From positions 19,988,804 to 20,052,803 of the forward strand of contig JAYGXS010000004.1 in assembly GCA_036362985.1 (NCBI GenBank): a stretch of DNA of 64,000 bases, read 5' to 3'. Positions 35,361 through 47,290 of the stretch are shown here, one piece after another. The notes beneath the pieces are model-generated. The model saw only the letters and a program-made list of their open reading frames with translations. It did not search any database and was not told the DNA's origin. Made by a program: the position numbers and the translations under genes. This DNA is from Ligula intestinalis. Taxonomy: Eukaryota > Platyhelminthes > Cestoda > Diphyllobothriidea > Diphyllobothriidae. How positions within the stretch are numbered: position 1 is the stretch's first letter; each line of letters begins with the position of its first letter.

Positions 35361-38300
35361 TTACTTATGGACTACACAAAGAATTCTATTTTAAGGGTGT
35401 GTGCGATTTCAAAATTAGTAAAAGTTCAGCAGTTTTTACGTATCAGGTTTGATGACAGATGCTTAACACGAAGAAGAAACCTGCCTGCCAGAAGATACGT
35501 TTTTGCACCGATAGTCTTTCTCTGCCCACAGGCAATGTAACTTCATGGTAGGAAAACAAACAAACTGCATAGCTCAGAACTGAATGGCTGAACTGAGCAT
35601 TTAAAAATATCCTTGCGGCCCTTATGATAATTATTACATGAAAGTAAGACAAGACTTTTAAAAGTGATTTCCTTTAAAACCTCATCAGGATATACTACTT
35701 GTGAGGATAAAAATCTTAAAAGATTGAGTTGTGCAAATCGTAAATTGTCCATTGAATATTGTTTCCTTAATAATAGTTCAATCAAATCGACGCCAAGGCT
35801 GACGGAATACTTACAGAAAATTCTTGAAATTAACTTGTAGCTATAATCAAAAAAGTTATTTTTTTATTTATTCAACTTCTTGCAAAATATTAGAATTAAG
35901 AATACAAGGAAACCTGAAAGACATCCAATTCCCTCGCGTTCAAAAACGACCTAGTGCGCTAGTGTCGAAAATTTACAAATGAAGATTTTTCCTGTTTCCC
36001 GAAGAATTTATTCTATCAAATGATTTCTAGCCTTTTTGATGCTTTCATGAGCAAAGAATCGTGGAAAGACTTTTAAAGCAACATTTTTTCGAAACAAAGA
36101 GGTGCAGGTTTTGACTATTAGATAGTCGTAAACGAGTCACCGATAATACATTCAGTTGTTACGAGGCTCCAGCCCATATGGGAATCACAACATGATAAAT
36201 GATTGAGGAGAAGACGACTCGATTGCTGGGACAATACTTTTATTCGTCTGACGTTTCGAGATCCGTCGCAAACTCATCACTAGAGACATAAGCAGAGAGC
36301 AGTAGCACATACGGAGCCCTATGACAAATGATGTTCTTCATCATGTATGGTTTCTCCAGTCGGTATTGCCTCATGGTTTATAAACCTGTTCATAGGACGC
36401 TAGCTACCAATCTGTGATAAAGTGCTGCACATTGGAAGATGTGGAGTTTTAGACACCCAGGCATAAGCCCTAAATATTAGCAACCTTTTTAGGTACGCTA
36501 TTAAAATTGCCTTTCTTTCTGACCTCTGGTCACCTGAGTCTGCCACAAAAACAAGCTGTTTGTCAATATCGGAATGCCATTATTGTTGATGACGACATGC
36601 CTATGTTGCACCAGGCCACCGCAAATTAACTGACATGGGAAACTGTTTTACCACTGCCGGGGCCTCTTTTCTATGCTCCGCTCCCTCTATAGAAAACAGC
36701 GAAAATGGTTTTGTGATCGTACTCACGACATTCTGTCCGCTGTGCTTTCCAGAGACCTCAAAATTATAGAACAGGATTTGAATAAATGTACCAGTGAAGC
36801 TGAATTATCTGTCAAAAATGGCTAACGGTACTTCATGTGATAGTTATAACTGATAATATTCTATCTCTCTGAAGCTAGGTATACTTTTTTATTAACATCA
36901 GGTTTGAACGAGCCACAATATCCGCTCATTTATTAGTCAACTGGCAAAACGACTATTGCGCAGCCTAATAACGTTATTATGGAAGAGAGAGCCGGCAAGT
37001 GCGCTTTTCTATTGTAAATCAACAGATGGAATTGAAGCACCTAGAGAGCATGGCTCAGACCACAGTTCCGCGGGGGCGCGTCTGTGTAGGCGTTTCGAGA
37101 CGTTTAAAAAGTGACTCAACTCCAGGAGCTTATTCGCAGGTTCGATGCAGCCAAATATTAAAATATTTTAGTAAGGTTGACAACAGCCACATTTTTTTTG
37201 GAAATTAACGACGCCCGGTTGGACGCTATTAAGTAACGTTGTAATTGAGACGCAACCCCAGAAACTGAACCTCAGTTAATTAAAGGATGCTACGTGACGC
37301 GCTGCGATAACAAGAGCTCCAAAATGCACACTGCTTTGTTGCCCGACATGATTGATGCAGGCAGAACCTGCTATAAGAATTTGAATGAATCTCTAAAGAT
37401 AAACCAACTTTCATGGTAGTCGATCCGAAATTCAATGCATTTGTCAAAACAACGGCAGATCTTGCTGTTATGCCACCAAATCAACAAGTACCGTGGTTGC
37501 TCAATTCGCCATCTGGTGTGACTTCCACCGCTTCTGACTTCGTAATGTGCCTCACTGTAAATGCGCGCACGTGGAAATTGCAGTGTTGTTTCAATCTCAT
37601 TGAATCCACGGAGATGCGGGTAAAGATCGAATACGAACAGACGCCCTAAGGGCATTTTCCTTTTTTATTTTTTGGCATGGTGCTTGCGGATTTCACTATT
37701 TCAAGAGGAAGGACAAGACAAACTTATAAAAAATACGGAAGCCCTACTTAACCACAACCATAGTAAGATCATTGTGACTGTCCTGAAGAGTTAGTACCTC
37801 ATTGCAAGTGAACGGATAAGGGCAATCAAACGTAGTGTTCGCAGTACAGCGGATATAATCCAGTCAACTTGGAGGCAGAAAAAATAGATTCTCGACCAAT
37901 CTAGTAATGCCAGTTGCAATACATTTATCCTAGGCTTGATGGGGTGGTGGTTTAGTGTTACAAGCAAAACACAGTAAAATTCATTTAAGACCCATGCAAG
38001 CAGTCCCAAGTCAAGGTATGTTCAAGAGAATGAGAAAATTCGCAAATTTCGCACTTTTCTTCGAATATATCGTAACTTTTTGAAAAAGTATGCAAGAAAA
38101 ACTTGAAAGCTACGTTTCCGAATGCCTTCTCTGATTCTTCCACGTAGAAGATATCTAAGCTGATACTGAACTGGCTGATTGGTTGTTTGTACACTTGACT
38201 GCAGTCCCAAGATATCCCAACTGCCAGTCTCCGCTGCCTGTTGGACTGCACAAGAAGTGATCTGCATATTTTGGAAGAAGATGCTAATGCAACAGTCTAG

Positions 38301-38400
38301 AAAGCGAACTACTATACAGACCTTAGAAGCTAGGGCAAAGTAGGAGATTAAGGCTCAGTCTGATAATCACACGTTTGGTAGTACAGACAAATAGTATTGC
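35361..38400. other. Intergenic downstream of CDK20
   Basis: Short frames only. One possible Penelope-type terminal block lies at 36.2 kb. Confidence 0.55.
36210..36300. repeat. Possible Penelope-like element terminal remnant
   Basis: CGTCTGACGTTTCGAGATCC with CAAACTCATCACTAGAGAC resembles the motif found again near 12795 (CTGACTGACGTTTCGGAAAC). Such blocks recur at ends of flatworm Penelope-type elements from my general knowledge; no coding part is present here. Confidence 0.35.
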
Positions 38401-38404
38401 TGGT

Positions 38405-38575
38405 AAAGACAAGGGAGACTGAAATGGCCATTTCTGGCTTATTAGCCGTCGTCAGCCAGGCGTACACAGACCCAAGTGGTGCACCGCCCGAGCCTCAAAC
38501 TCGCGACCATTTTGATCAGAGTCAAACGACCTAACCATTGAGCCACGAGCTCGCTATCTTGCCGATTTACGTTAG
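38405..38575 (-). repeat. tRNA-derived SINE, copy 5 (near full length)
   Basis: On the plus strand: GGGAGACTGAAATGGCCATT, GGCTTATTAGCCGTCGTCAG, then CGAGCCTCAAACTCGCGACC (reverse of the B box) and ACCATTGAGCCACGAGCTCG (reverse of the A box, TGGCTCAATGGT). This is the clearest tRNA-like head in the window. The 38.6 kb hairpin begins about 10 bp beyond it. Confidence 0.8.
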
Positions 38576-38585
38576 AGATATTGTC

Positions 38586-38792
38586 ACTCGTTGACGAACG
38601 TTCACCCAACCGCCAACGGAACTTATCTGTTTTGTTTTGCCTAGTGCCTCGACGGAGTCCCTGACAGTCGTGGAAGCTGGTTGTTTAAGCAGATAATATT
38701 GCCGCTACGGCTGTCAGGGACTTCGTCGAGGCCCTAGGCAGAGCGGGACAGATGAGTTCCGTTAGCGGTCGGGTGAACGTTCATCAACGAAA
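38586..38792. repeat. Long hairpin (inverted repeat, about 88-bp arms, 30-bp loop)
   Basis: The left arm 38586-38673 (CGTTGACGAACGTTCACCC .. GTCCCTGACAGTCGTGG) matches the reverse complement of 38703-38792 (CCGCTACGGCTGTCAGGGAC .. GGGTGAACGTTCATCAACG) with roughly ten mismatches. It is adjacent to SINE copy 5. No coding frame is present; it could be a foldback element or a small-RNA-type hairpin source. Confidence 0.85.
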
Positions 38793-38799
38793 GTTATAG

Positions 38800-40110
38800 G
38801 TTTCTTGTTTCGGCGATTCAAGCACAAGCAGCATCCGCTGCTGGACCCTGTATCAACATAACGTCACACGGTTTTAGTAGGTACTTTTCGAAACGGATGA
38901 TTCTTCTTTAGTCGATATCGCAGGTGTACGGGCACGCATGTGCAGCCTTTAGTGATCTAAATCGATCAAAAACATGAGCAAAGAAACGGCCGGAGGCGAT
39001 GACTGCCAGGTGTCGCATGAAGCACTCGGAGAAACAACAGTGTCGTTGTGGAAGGGTGATCAGGGGTCGGTGCGCAACTCTAAGGCATATCACTCGCTTC
39101 GTAATCCCCTTTTTGACTTAGGTAGTATTACGACATGCCGCAGCGTTGCCCAAGTGGCAGATAAGAGTTAATTCTTAGTGCCACCAGTGATTTTTACCTC
39201 ACAGATACCAAAGGAGATGAAGGCGCGATACGGATACCACTTCAACGCGTGGTTACTGAAACAGAGTAGTTGAAGTTCTTCCTGACACATAATGTCACTT
39301 GTGGCGTTAGACATACGCAATTTTAGAGGAGAGGTTCTTGTTAGCCTCTGAAACCAAAAATTCGATACATCAGAGATGGCTCCTGCGTCCGTTTTTTTTG
39401 CTGAGAAATGCTCTGCCCTTTTTAGTCTAAAGCCTCTCCTGAGTAATAGCAGGTTTTCTTTTGTTCGGTTGTGCAAGTGCCTGTCATGTGTTTCCCCGTT
39501 GGTTACTTGTAGGCTCTCCTACACGAGTATTTCATCACGGAACCGCTGCCTGCGCATCATTCGGAACTGCCGCGGCTCTCCCACCGAAATTGTCCCGTGC
39601 CTCTCTACAAAAATTTTGAAACCTGCCTGAAAGCACCACTGTCAACCCTTCTAACTGAGCCCGCCTTTTTCAATGACGCAGCCGTCTTTTCAATATTTAA
39701 CCGACCGCTGGCCGACCCGGAGCAGGGGACCTGAGGCCCCTTTGTATTCTCTCTGCTTGAAGCCTTTTTTACATGACAGCTAATTTGTGTAGATATTTAT
39801 CTATAAATGTGCATTATCGTCCGTCACATCTATATCGCTTATTCCCTTAGAAAGTCCAGTAGGAAACAAGAGGACTATTTTCGGATTTCTAGGATTCTCG
39901 GGCAATTCATAATTTTGTAGAATACGAGGGGCACAACCTCTGAAAACGGGACTGTGATAAGTGAGGGTATTTTCAAGTCCTCTAAGGTCCCAGAAGAAGA
40001 ACTCTCCGGAAGGGATGGGGTCTGCAGTCCAAATAAATCTATGTATGCACGACAGCAGTTCGACCGTCGTAAATGAAGATGTCTACCAGATGCGCCAGAG
40101 CATACTAATG
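38800..40110. other. Intergenic between hairpin and palindrome
   Basis: Frames of up to 102 codons (minus, 39476-39168) without recognisable motifs; nothing supported. Confidence 0.55.
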
Positions 40111-40119
40111 CAGAGACGG

Positions 40120-40235
40120 TGACTTACACGTTCACTAGTTTTAAATGATGGTAGACTTGCACTGCATTTACCGAACTTTCTTTCCTCCCCCACCTGTGCT
40201 CGGTGCCAAAAGAGTCAACAAGACCGGAGCGCAAT
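40120..40235 (+). repeat. Dispersed repeat, copy 2
   Basis: GGTGACTTACACG, TAGTTTTAAATGATGGTAGA and CTTGCACTGCA align with 2880-3000. It ends just left of the large palindrome. Confidence 0.5.
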
Positions 40236-40358
40236 CAGCCACAATATGAACTTGCACCTATACTTGCCATCACCCCCCCCAGGTGCGGTCTTTTTAAAGA
40301 GAACGGGTTCGTGCCCTGATCTAGCCTCCATGGTGGGTCAGCGAATTTACCCAGTGGT

Positions 40359-40925
40359 CTGTTTAGGTGGCAAAAAATACGTACATACGTATATCTTCTG
40401 GGCAGAAAGAACTATTGACCAAGAGAAGGGAGACTGGAATGACCGTTTATGGCTTCTTAGCCGTCATCAGCCAGTCATGCCACATCCCAGGCAGTGCATG
40501 AACGGAGGCTCGAACCTGCGACCTACTGGTTAGGAGTTCAAAGCTCAAACTACCCGTGCCATGAGCTCGTTGTCTTATCATTTTCGATCGACAATATTAA
40601 CAGTGGTAGATGGGCGCTCATCGATGGGTTATTGAAATCACTCCTCTCGTTGTCTCTTAGGTTTTGCTCTCGAGCCTCGCCAGCAGCTAGCGGCTCAGTT
40701 AGTTAACTGACTGCACTGATTCGAAAAATCGGTTATCTTCAAACTGATACCACGCAGTTAAGATAAGACTACGGCAGAGCTCCCTAGGGAGACCCATTGA
40801 GCGTTCATATTGATAATAACCACTTACTCGCAAATTTTCAGTATGTAGAATCGCAACCGACCCAACCATTACCTTCATATTTTAACTAATATAAGTTAGC
40901 AAATATATTGATTGGTCGATAAGAA
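40359..40925. repeat. Left arm of a large palindrome
   Basis: The reverse complement of 41665-42232 matches at roughly 95% with few small gaps, from GTTTAGG..CAAAAA on the outside through SINE copy 6, GTGGTAGATGGGCGCTCATC, GCAGCTAGCGGCTCAGTTAG, GAGCTCCCTAGGGAGACCC and TATATTGATTGG on the inside. Confidence 0.9.
40419..40575 (-). repeat. tRNA-derived SINE, copy 6 (in left palindrome arm)
   Basis: GGGAGACTGGAATGACCGTT, GGCTTCTTAGCCGTCATCAG, GGAGGCTCGAACCTGCGACC and CCATGAGCTCGTTGTCTTAT. It is the mirror image of copy 7. Confidence 0.8.
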
Positions 40926-41546
40926 TTCTTAACTTAACCAAAACGAGTTTATTTTGGCTGATTTTATTCTCCCCTGATACTTTTCAAGTATATATTCAGC
41001 TCACTTAAACAATTGCGAGCAGCTTAAATTTATTTTCTACTGTTCACTTTTCAAGCATTAAACGTGCATCATCTACCCCTAATCCAACATTATACCTTTA
41101 AATACAATTTACGTTAGAACTTTGGGCAAGGGACTTCTATAATTTGGCAGTTCCACGATGAATCGTTACCAATGCTACTTTACCTTAGGAGGCAATCACA
41201 CAGTTTTTTGTTTCTAATACCGTAATTGCACCTTTCAGCTGTAATGAAATAGGCAAAATAACGTGCGATGATAAGGCGATTTGCAGGCCACGTCGCGTTG
41301 TTGCGAAGCAAGCTTTCATGCAATCACAACTCCCGAGTATCACCACGCCAGTCGCGTACGAGTAATCATTGTCATCCTCCATAGAAATGTCCTCTTCGCT
41401 AGGGATGTAAAGGTTAAGTTAGTTCAGGAAACCTTTATTTGCCAGGAAAGCATGTAAAAGAAAAGGCTACTCACAGCAAACATGGGATTGTTAGGAAGTT
41501 TGGCAAATTTGTTCCATTTAGTTGACCCAATTGTGAAAAAAATCGC

Positions 41547-41626
41547 GGCATTCGGCGGGATTCAAACCCGTAGAGTAGAGAAGGCCCTTACGCAACCAAC
41601 GCTCTGCCGATTTGAGCTACGATGCC
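41547..41626 (-). repeat. tRNA-like sequence (pseudo-tRNA or SINE head) in the palindrome spacer
   Basis: The minus strand reads GGCATCGTAGCTCAAATCGG, CAGAGC, then ACGGGTTTGAATCCCGCC and GAATGCC. The A box (TAGCTCAAATCGG), B box (GGTTTGAATCC), a good D stem (GCTC/GAGC), a T stem with one mismatch and 5 bp of acceptor stem are visible. The anticodon arm does not pair properly, so a working tRNA is unlikely. Confidence 0.6.
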
Positions 41627-41664
41627 ACGCCGTGCACCGTGAATTTAATCACACTTGGATCGAT

Positions 41665-42232
41665 TTTACCCGCCCAATCAATATATTAGCCAACTTATAT
41701 TGGTTAAAATATGAAGATAATGGTTGGGTAGGTTGCGATTCTACCTACTGAAAATTTGCGAGTAAGTTGTTATTATCAATATGAACTCTCAAAGGGTCTC
41801 CCTAGGGAGCTCTGCCGTAGCCTTATCTTAACTGCGTGGTATCGGTTTGAAGATAACCGATTTTTCGAATCAGTGCAGTCAGTTAACTAACTGAGCCGCT
41901 AGCTGCTGGCGAGGCTCGAGAGCAAAACCTAAGAGACAACGAGAGGAGTGATTTCAATAACCCATCGATGAGCGCCCATCTACCACTGTTAATATTGTCG
42001 ATCGAAAATTATAAGACAACGAGCTCATGGCACGGGTAGTTTGAGCTTTGAACTCCTAACCAGTAGGTCGCAGGTTCGAGCCTCCGTTGATGCACTGCCT
42101 GGGATTGGGCATGACTGGCTTATGATGGCTAATAAGCCAGAAATGACAATTACAGTCTCCCGCTTCTTGGTCAATAGTTCTTTCTGCCCAGTGTATGTAT
42201 GTGTGCACGTATTTTTGTCCCCTAAACGGAAC
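41665..42232. repeat. Right arm of a large palindrome
   Basis: Inverted partner of 40359-40925; the spacer is about 740 bp. It contains GGGTCTCCCTAGGGAGCTC, CTAACTGAGCCGCTAGCTGC, GATGAGCGCCCATCTACCAC and SINE copy 7. Confidence 0.9.
42010..42180 (+). repeat. tRNA-derived SINE, copy 7 (in right palindrome arm)
   Basis: ATAAGACAACGAGCTCATGG, B box GCAGGTTCGAGCCTCC and the core GGCTTATGATGGCTAATAAG with GCCAGAAATGACAATTACAG. It is the mirror image of copy 6. Confidence 0.8.
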
Positions 42233-42532
42233 ACGCGGCAGATGCGCAGTATCCAGGTTGAGCTCTCATAAAAACTTTTGATGAAATCTGACATCAAAGA
42301 GGGTTTTGCTTTTGACTTCAGTTAGGTAAGTTTGCTGAAAGTTTGGTCTGATATTTTGAACTACTGATTGAGATCACTTCTGATGTACCCAGTTAATTAC
42401 ATCAGAAATGATGATTTGTAGACGAAGAGGATTCGTCTTCGAGACCTGAGCCACGGATTGGGATAACGGACTACCATAAAAGACGCGACACGACTATTAA
42501 TTTCGTTGCTGCATGTGAAGTGCCAAAATTGG

Positions 42533-43162
42533 GGTAGGATTATGTCGTGAGGTCTGCGAAAGGTCCTTATGTATTATACCCCTACTTGAATTTTTAAGTA
42601 GGTTAAATTACCTTTAATCTTCGGGTTTTCTACACGCCACCCATCGATCCAGCTGGGATTTGATGATGGCATTGAACTGCAGAGTGGTTCTTCGAAGGCA
42701 ACCGCATTCCATAATTGCTATAATCAGCAAACCAATAAGAGTTGGTCTTTTGAACTAACCACGGGAATTATCGCTTACTTAAATTTTTTAAGTAGGGTGA
42801 CTTACATAATCTCGCCACTTTTATTCTTCTTTAAACTTTTTCCTGGTTGGTGTTGGTGATACCACTGGAAAATGTCTCCCAGATACGTCGCCCGACGCTT
42901 GGGCACACTCCCCTCCATATACGAGTTCGCCGTTGATCGGGCGGGGGTAAGCGATGATATAAAAGTTCATTTCAGTGTCTTCTCCCAAGGTTTGAGTACG
43001 CGACCCAACTTACCCTCGTAACTTTTTTATTTAGAAAAAATATTGGGATCTAATTTTTTTCCTGTCATGCCCCGGCCGTCCTCTCCCAGAAATTAAGGTG
43101 TATGTGAGCCTGCGTGGCGTGCTTCACATTTTCCCCAGACGACTGCAAGACATAATACTACG
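42533..43162 (+). mobile_element. MITE (hAT-like), copy 1, 630 bp with 8-bp target duplication
   Basis: It starts with GGTAGGATTATGTCGTGAGG and ends with a mutated inverted copy (GACATAATACTACG). It is flanked by the direct repeat AAAATTGG at 42525-42532 and 43163-43170. An 8-bp target duplication is typical of the hAT superfamily. It is non-coding and about 80% similar to the copy at 54.1 kb. Confidence 0.8.
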
Positions 43163-43764
43163 AAAATTGGTATTTCCCGCTTTTGCTACCGTATTGGGCT
43201 AAGACGTCTGAAGAAAGTTGCTGTGTTAGTTTCGGTTCTATACTTGAGATGGGTCATGTGCTTCATATTATTTACGGACGACAGCTTGCTGATGTTTTCG
43301 TCGATCTCATCAAACCCATGTTGTTGCTGAGCGGCGAAGTCGATGGCGTCCCATGGCCAACTGCCGACTGTGCCCTAGCAACCGCGTTCGTTTTCAGGCT
43401 TGCGTTTGTGCCAGGCTGACATTGACATTGCTGAGCACCATCAATCGTTCGTTATGAATGAGTGCAAGGCGGCGTATAATATTTTTTACATTATAAGCGT
43501 TTATGATTGCGGTGGGTGCAGCCACTGTCCAACGCGGCAACTATGATCCGATGAAACGTAAGGTCAGGAGACGGCCGTTGACTCTTTGCGACAGGCAGGA
43601 GAGATTTCTCGCGATGTTGGTTTTATTTGCTATGGGAAATTCAGCGTCACGTCACCCTGTTCGGTGATCGTCTGCTAGGGGAACAACTATGGTCTGCATT
43701 ATTCCTGGCCTGCCCACCACGGCAGGAAACTGAAAACGAAACGTCCCCTGAACCCAAACTGTTA

Positions 43765-43905
43765 ATTTGTCCCGAATATTAACCCTTAACCTTCCCTCAA
43801 CTTTAATTTTATCGCATACCATACGCTTATTTTAACTCAAAGTCTAAGCCCAACTTCAATCCTAATCATGACCTTTAACCCAAGCTGTAATTTTAAGTGG
43901 AATTT
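43765..43905 (-). repeat. Degenerate telomere-like block, opposite orientation
   Basis: C-rich strand of the same kind of repeat: ATTAACCCTTAACCTTCCC, CAATCCTAATCATGACC, TTTAACCCAAGCTGTAA. It resembles the reverse complement of the block at 2.0 kb. Confidence 0.55.
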
Positions 43906-44607
43906 TGCGCAATGCCGTTCGTATAAGGACGGTTACCGGTTCCAGGAAAAAGAGGACCTATAAGCAATCCCTGTTGGAAGTGTAACCAGTACTTATTTTC
44001 AGTTGGTCGTGTTCAACGAATGAGATCTCGCACGGGGCTGTGATGCTCACTTCGTAGCGGGCCAGTTCATGGGCGACCAAAGCTGTCCTCCTTTTTTTCG
44101 ATTACTCAGCGGATTTTTTCAATAATAAAATACATTGAAGGAAGTGCGAGCGAACAGTATTTCTCCGACAGCCTGTAGGGAGGCACGAGCACAACGGAAG
44201 TAACAGCTTCCTGATAGTTAACTTTTTCTTGCTTTCCAGAGCGTGTAACCTTCGACGTAGCGAATTTTCTTGTAAGTGGGAGTCACTAAATAGACTTATC
44301 TTTGACCATTCAAGTTTCCATTCGTGAACGTGTTTCTTTCATAAGAGCGCCTTAGGTAGGTTTGGTGGCATTTTTGATGGGGCTACGGCGTTTAAAGCTT
44401 CTAAACGTAAATAATTCGACATTTTTTGGAGTTTGCGGTATTTTTAGAACTAGGTATATGGTGTTTTTCCATTTGCAGATACGCACTAAAACTATATGCA
44501 ACGTTTTTTTGCATACTAGCATCGACGTCCTGGTAGGTAACTGAACGAATATGTAAGCAGTTTATTTGCAACGCACACCTTAAGCTGCCCTGTCATAGTG
44601 GAAGTCA

Positions 44608-44680
44608 AGTCAAGTCAAATTTATTAAAGGAAATATAGGCAAACGCCTTCGAACTCCCTCTTGGTACATAGGATTTCAGA
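44608..44680 (-). repeat. Possible LINE 3' terminus with pentamer repeat
   Basis: (CAAGT)n followed by CAAATTTATTAAAGG. Read in reverse this is an AT-rich segment running into (ACTTG)n, as seen at 3' ends of CR1-type LINEs. No coding part is attached. Confidence 0.35.
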
Positions 44681-47290
44681 AATGCATCGGCACAAAACTA
44701 ATATTCTGTCGGAGATCCTGGCGACGTTGATGTCATGAATAACATCAACTGGGCGCACAGGGATTTCTGAGTATTTTAAATACTTCTAGCAACTTAATAC
44801 AGCAGACAGAGTCCTACCGCTTGGTTAAGTATAACACTGTAGATATTTTAATTGTGTCTAGTTTAATTGAATGCTCATATGAGTACAGTCATTTTGACTT
44901 ACAATCTATGGTATGGCTTTCTCGTGAGGTCGCTTTTGTCTGTGATTAATAAAAAACTACTCCAACATCTTCAATTAGTCGAATTTCTGCCTATCGGAAT
45001 ACTTCCACAATTATGTTAGGAGGTATTCTAATCTTAATATTGGTTTAAAGACATCCTTTGCTGACCAGTAGGAGTTTATATTGGTCAATTTTTTATTATT
45101 TCCGGGTGCTTTTAATGGAAGTGCCATGAAGCAAGTGCGAGAATTTTAAAACGGAGCATTTGTTGTAGTAGTGATCGATGAACCTAGTTACTGAGCGCTT
45201 CTCAAGAAAGAACAAAAGTTGTTTCCCTTGGCGCTTGTCTATAATAGTTTTCCTTCTACATTGGGCATATGATGACCTTGCGGTTAGCTCCAGGCCCCAG
45301 CTCGCAGGTCCCGGTCTTTGTAGATTTTAATGGGCCACTCTTTTGGGGGGGTTTTTAAGGCAGCTTACTGCTTAGGTAAGCAGATTCCCCTTGACATACT
45401 TTGGTGTGACTAGGGGACCAATAATCACGATGTATATAGCTGACTCTCAGTGTGGCCTCATGGGATCCCCAATGCATTGAGGTTTGAGGGTTTTAGGTTA
45501 TTCTTGTATGGCAAATATACATGGACTATACACATTTTTCATCCAACGCGTTTTGGTCCACCTTCGGTCCTTTTAACCTTGTCTTATTATTGGAGAAAGT
45601 TGAGCAAGGGAGGAAAGGATGCAGAAGGCGCTGCATAAGTCTGCCTAGCTATAAACCAATGTCAAGTTGGACTGCATCTACGATACGGCGTACGCTATGG
45701 ACGTCCTCACTTGCGGCAGTCACACTGACAGTGGCTTTTATTAGCGGCAGTGAAGCCTGTTTAAGGAATACTTTGCTTTCTATTCTGAAGGAGAAGCTCA
45801 CGTAGTTTTTCATAGCGTAGTTTGAGGCCGCAAATGACCGTCGCGTAAGGACTTGGCTTCTACTCTGATTAACAGCGAGTTATCTATTGAGTAAACTCTC
45901 AGACGATATCAAGCATTCAGTCAGTTACTACGTGGCACATACTGATCAACCTAGACGTTACTTAGACCCAGAAGTTAATAAACGTACCGACAAGTGCACA
46001 TAAGCTTGATCTAGATTTCCCGTCTCCAGGCTCGTATAGTTTATCATAAATACAACGTCCTCAAATAAATAAGACCTCACCTGATATCACTAAACTCGAT
46101 CATTACACGTTCCGCCACCCTCTAGCAGTGAGCGGTGCTTTTAAAGGAGTCCTCTATTTACACATGAAGATTGCCTCGGGCTTCGAAGCCTCGTGAAGTT
46201 GCAGTAGTGGGAAGAAATTGAATCGTGTGAGTGAATATGACGTGGTAAATTTGGCGATGCACTGCACATTAAGCGACATTGAAACTCAGACACAAATAAG
46301 TTACCCACTCCTTTCAGCCAATCAGGTTAATGTGCACTGCGTAATCCTGTAAACTCTGCTCTATCGTGCTTTCTACGAGAAAGCGCAGACATTCTGATGA
46401 TAATGAAAAAAGTTTACAGTTTCTCAAGTCCGACGACAACCTGGGGATCAACTGTCGAAAATGTGCAGAATAAAGCTTCCCTCTTTACCAAGGAACGCTG
46501 TCCCTTGAAGTTAAATTTCTTGGAATGCCTACCTTCCAGTTTACAATGAAACCTGTTGAAGGGAGTATGGAGCAACTTGATGGCGTTGAAGCTCCTTTCC
46601 TCGAAAATAGAAAGCAGTTTGATGGGGTTAAGCCCTTCTTGCCTGAAGGATAACTTTTTCACTATAGTCGGATGAACAATTTGATTGACGTGATTGCCTA
46701 GCTAATTTATGAACCAATTTTCAGCGTATTCGTGCAAAATGATCCCATTACCTTGGTCACTAATAATTCATTGAGGCTGGCAGAGAATACATGAATTAGT
46801 TATTATAAACTCTCAAAAACAACTGCCATCCGGTTGTAGAGGATATGAAAATTTTAGCTTGGCGACGCTTCAATGAATACCTAGGAAGATTTGGGTTGAT
46901 CAAGCACTTTATTCCAAAAACGAAGTGTTTATAAAGTTGAAAGTTTGAAAATCACGGTTGCTAATCGGGTTTAGATCTGAGATCACGTGAAAAAACCATT
47001 TAAAAAAGAAGAGTGTTTGATAAAAACTTTCATGTAACTCAGAAAATGGTTCGTGCCTGAAAATGTGTACTGGCGAAGAAATGCATAAGATCTGCTGCTG
47101 GCCTCTTCGTTTGTGTAAAGCTGCCAAGATCAGATCATTTTGGAAGTGAATATACTGTAATAATGTCTGCTGACAGAAAGTTTAGCTTGGAGATCTAGAC
47201 ATGTCAAAAACTAATGACTGTGCGAGTCCGATTGGTTAATGAAGTTAGGAAAGGATGAATTCAGTATGGGCAACTGGGTATTATATCATC

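Larger units (their letters stand above)
43175..47285. other. Intergenic, apart from a telomere-like block and a LINE-end candidate
   Basis: No exon chain or motif found. Frames of up to 94 codons (45521-45805, plus) are unsupported. Confidence 0.5.

Noticed and set aside
41547..41626. Functional tRNA gene
   Set aside because: The anticodon arm does not pair and the acceptor stem has only five pairs.
41482..41751. 89-codon open frame, plus strand
   Set aside because: Largely an antisense reading of the tRNA-like sequence and the palindrome edge.
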